Notes under the pieces: generated by a model | Database searches by the model: none | The model's input: the letters and a program-made list of their open reading frames with translations, nothing else | What the model was told of the DNA's origin: nothing | Translations under genes and position numbers: made by a program | In this document: positions 61,996-64,000 of the stretch, piece by piece | Layout of the letters: each line of letters begins with the position of its first letter | Numbering within the stretch: position 1 is the stretch's first letter | Origin: Streptomyces megasporus | GTDB lineage: Bacteria; Actinomycetota; Actinomycetes; Streptomycetales; Streptomycetaceae | NCBI RefSeq assembly: GCF_000718985.1 | Contig: NZ_JODL01000011.1 | Span: 74,857 to 138,856 of the forward strand | Reading direction: 5' to 3' | DNA length: 64,000 nucleotides

Positions 61996-63141
61996 ATGGC
62001 GGACGGCAGGCTCGGCGACGGCGACGGAACGCGGGTGGTACGGGCCGGGCTGCCCGAGGAGGAGCCGTACGCGCCGCCGATGCCGGGCCCCGTCCTCGCG
62101 GCGCACTACCACCTGCCCGGGGATCCGGCGGACGCCCCCTACACCTACGGCCGTGACGACAACCCCACCTGGGCGGCCCTGGAGCGCGCGATCAGCGAGC
62201 TGGAGGCGCCGGGTGACGAGGCGGCGCACACCACCGTCTTCGCGTCCGGCATGGCCGCGATCTCCGCGGTGCTGCTGTCGCGGACGAAGCCCGGTGACGT
62301 GGTGGTGCTGCCCTCGGACGGCTACAACCTGCTGGTCTCCATGCGGGAGCGCCTGGAGAGCCACGGCGTGACGGTCCGCACCGCCCCCACCGGCGGTGAC
62401 GCGCAGTTGGAGGCGCTGGACGGCGCGACGCTGCTGTGGATCGAGTCGCCCTCCAACCCCGGCCTGGACGTGTGCGACATCCGCCGGCTGGTCGACGCCG
62501 CCCACGAGCGCGGCGCGCTGGTCGCCGTGGACAACACCCTGGCCACCCCGCTGGGCCAGCGCCCCCTGGCGCTCGGCGCCGACTACTCCGTGGCCAGCGG
62601 CACCAAGGCCCTCACCGGCCACGGTGACGTCCTGCTGGGCTACGTGACCTGCCGGGGCCCGGAGCCGGCGGCGCCGGTACGGCTGTGGCGGAAGACGGTC
62701 GGGGCCGTTCCGGGGCCGATGGAGACCTGGCTCGCCCACCGCTCACTGGCCACGCTGGAGCTGCGCACCGCCCGGCAGGCGGTCAACGCCCTCGCCGTCG
62801 CCGAGGCGCTGCGCGAACGTCCCGAGGTGCGCGACGTCCGGCATCCGGGGCTGCCGGGCGACCCGGCGCACGAGGTGGCCGTCCGGCAGATGCGGCGCTT
62901 CGGCTGCGTGGTCTCGTTCACCCTGCCGGACAAGGCCTTCGCCGAGCGCTTCCTGGCCGCGCTGCGGTTGGTGGGCGAGGCGACCAGCTTCGGCGGCGTG
63001 CGGTCCACGGCCGAGCGGCGCGGCCGGTGGGGCGGGGACGCGGTGCCGGAGGGCTTCGTGCGGATGTCCGTGGGCGTGGAGGACGCGGTCGACCTGATCG
63101 CCGACGTCCGGGCGGCGCTGGACGCCGCCGGGCGGGGCTGA
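61996..63141 (+). CDS. Cystathionine gamma-lyase-like PLP enzyme
   Basis: The 381-residue Cys/Met-metabolism PLP enzyme shows the phosphate-binding region HTTVFASGMAAISAVLL, LWIESPSNPGLDV, VAVDNTLATPLGQ and the PLP lysine in SVASGTKALTGHGDVLLGYV, ending with SFGGVRSTAERRGRW. It would split cystathionine (or make it) in transsulfuration in the cytoplasm. Family members from actinobacteria are usually annotated as gamma-lyase; gamma-synthase activity cannot be excluded. ATG at 61996 follows GAGGAG-type purines. Confidence 0.93.
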   Translation: MADGRLGDGDGTRVVRAGLPEEEPYAPPMPGPVLAAHYHLPGDPADAPYTYGRDDNPTWAALERAISELEAPGDEAAHTTVFASGMAAISAVLLSRTKPGDVVVLPSDGYNLLVSMRERLESHGVTVRTAPTGGDAQLEALDGATLLWIESPSNPGLDVCDIRRLVDAAHERGALVAVDNTLATPLGQRPLALGADYSVASGTKALTGHGDVLLGYVTCRGPEPAAPVRLWRKTVGAVPGPMETWLAHRSLATLELRTARQAVNALAVAEALRERPEVRDVRHPGLPGDPAHEVAVRQMRRFGCVVSFTLPDKAFAERFLAALRLVGEATSFGGVRSTAERRGRWGGDAVPEGFVRMSVGVEDAVDLIADVRAALDAAGRG

Positions 63142-63188
63142 CGCGCCGGACGACCGGCCGGGGCACGGGCGCGCGAAAGGGCGCGGGC

Positions 63189-63240
63189 GGCTTGACGCTC
63201 CCCCCCTGGTGCCTCAAGCCGCCCCACGCGACGCGCGTGG
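63189..63240. terminator. Two short hairpins after the lyase gene
   Basis: GGCTTGA (63189-63195) pairs with TCAAGCC (63214-63220), and CCACGCG (63224-63230) pairs with CGCGTGG (63234-63240). They probably end the lyase transcript. Confidence 0.5.
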
Positions 63241-63400
63241 AACGCGCGGGGTCAAGGCTAGTTGACCGAGCGTCATTGTCCAATCACGGCTGTCGATCAT
63301 CGTGCGCGGTTCGGGCACGGTCGGGCGCGGCCGGGCAGGGCGGGACCGGGCGGGGTCGGGGTGAGGTTTCGCGCCCACCGCACCGGGCGAGACCTTCCCC

Positions 63401-63910
63401 ATGACCGTCGACGCACGCCCTGTGGTCAAACGCACCGCCCGAGCCATCCTGTTCGACGACGACGAGTTGATCCTGATCAAGCGCACCAAGCCCGGTCGCG
63501 AACCGTACTGGATCACCCCGGGCGGCGGTGTCGAGCCGGAGGACGCCACCGTCGTCGACGCCCTCCACCGCGAACTGGACGAGGAACTGGGCGCGAAGGC
63601 GACCGACGTGGTCCCCGCCTTCGTCGACACCGTTCCCTACGACCCCGCCGAGGACCCGGACGCCGAGGACCCGAACGGCGCCCCCGGCGTGAAGGTGCAG
63701 CACTTCTTCGTCTGCCGACTGACCGGCATGGATCTCTCCCGCCGCCACGGCCCGGAGGTGGACGAGCCCCGCGGCGAGTACGAGATCGTCCGCGTCCCCT
63801 TCACCCGCGAGGGCATCGCCTCGGTGGAGATGGTGCCGCCCTCCCTCCGCGCCTACCTGGACGCCAACATCGAGGGCGTACGGGCCCTGCTCGCCCCGGA
63901 CCTGGGCTGA
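63401..63910 (+). CDS. NUDIX hydrolase
   Basis: The 169-residue protein contains a NUDIX box (GGGVEPEDATVVDALHREL followed by DEELGA, about residues 45-69), with the REL-x-EE core present, and surrounding strands RTARAILFDDDELILIKRTK and QHFFVCRLTGMDL. It would hydrolyse a nucleoside diphosphate linked to another group; the substrate is open. The TTGACC motif at 63259-63264 may be part of the promoter. The gene is intact and ends 90 bases before the window edge. Confidence 0.92.
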   Translation: MTVDARPVVKRTARAILFDDDELILIKRTKPGREPYWITPGGGVEPEDATVVDALHRELDEELGAKATDVVPAFVDTVPYDPAEDPDAEDPNGAPGVKVQHFFVCRLTGMDLSRRHGPEVDEPRGEYEIVRVPFTREGIASVEMVPPSLRAYLDANIEGVRALLAPDLG

Positions 63911-64000
63911 CAGTGAGGATGTGACGTGGTGACGTTGCCGGTGGGTCTGACTCTTGGGCTGACCGACGTTCTCGACTGTCCTGTTTGGGATTTGTCGGCC
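63911..64000. other. Right-end stretch without a recognised feature
   Basis: Nothing could be assigned in the last 90 bases. Confidence 0.4.

Overview
The window is a high-GC actinobacterial chromosome segment, almost certainly Streptomyces. Supporting signs are the extreme third-position G+C, frequent GTG starts, TANNNT -10 boxes placed six bases before start codons, and gene families and gene orders typical of the genus: an anti-sigma-like ATPase with SpoIIE-type proteins, the sco / PCuAC / CopCD / DyP copper cluster next to pheA and serS, and hisC beside cydAB and a fused cydDC. No rRNA, tRNA or CRISPR array is visible.

Layout. 0-9.4 kb: regulatory and housekeeping genes (two HATPase proteins, a DUF5926 SEC-C protein, a primase/polymerase-like protein, a SpoIIE-like phosphatase with a degraded metal site, Xaa-Pro aminopeptidase, a secreted beta-helix protein). 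9.6-16.1 kb: copper trafficking to the cell envelope (membrane protein, YcnI/DUF1775, Sco, PCuAC chaperone, CopC-CopD, Tat-exported DyP peroxidase). 16.2-19.9 kb: pheA, serS and a HAD phosphatase, with a cluster of DnaA boxes between pheA and serS. 19.9-24.2 kb: a MarR regulator with a clear operator and a four-gene ABC exporter operon. 24.4-28.9 kb: an EphD-like hydrolase-dehydrogenase fusion, KptA, an F420-type oxidoreductase and a second HAD phosphatase. 28.9-36.5 kb: hisC, then cydA-cydB-cydDC (cytochrome bd and its ABC exporter) behind a Rex-type redox operator. 36.9-47.1 kb: LacI regulator, PPP-type phosphatase, Mut7-C protein, PadR operon, lipoprotein, TerD-vWA fusion, secreted lamin-tail protein and a TPR protein.

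47.2-55.7 kb is an accessory island, visibly less GC-rich in places. It is bounded on both sides by a thiC 3' end: a diverged 87-bp remnant on the left and the intact gene on the right. It holds a broken GntR regulator, an old IS5-family remnant, a fresh-looking IS5-family insertion sequence with perfect 18-bp ends and a -1 frameshift transposase, a broken DUF1643-like gene, a long inverted repeat, and a probable complete restriction-modification system. That system is a zinc-ribbon DNA methyltransferase, a 79-residue XRE controller, and a protein joining a PD-(D/E)XK-like N-terminus to HEAT repeats. The controller and putative nuclease are translationally coupled and divergent from the methyltransferase. 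Two C-box-like palindromes occupy the short gap between them. This is the best candidate for a little-described system in the window.

55.7-64 kb returns to core genes: thiC under a TPP riboswitch, YibE/F, DUF5326, cupin, holin-like membrane protein, low-molecular-weight tyrosine phosphatase coupled to a fructosamine-kinase-like gene, cystathionine gamma-lyase-like enzyme and a NUDIX hydrolase.

Functional links: the copper genes probably feed copper to envelope oxidases and the DyP peroxidase. The cyd genes respond to the NADH/NAD+ state through Rex. The island methyltransferase and nuclease should act as a timed self/non-self pair under the controller protein.
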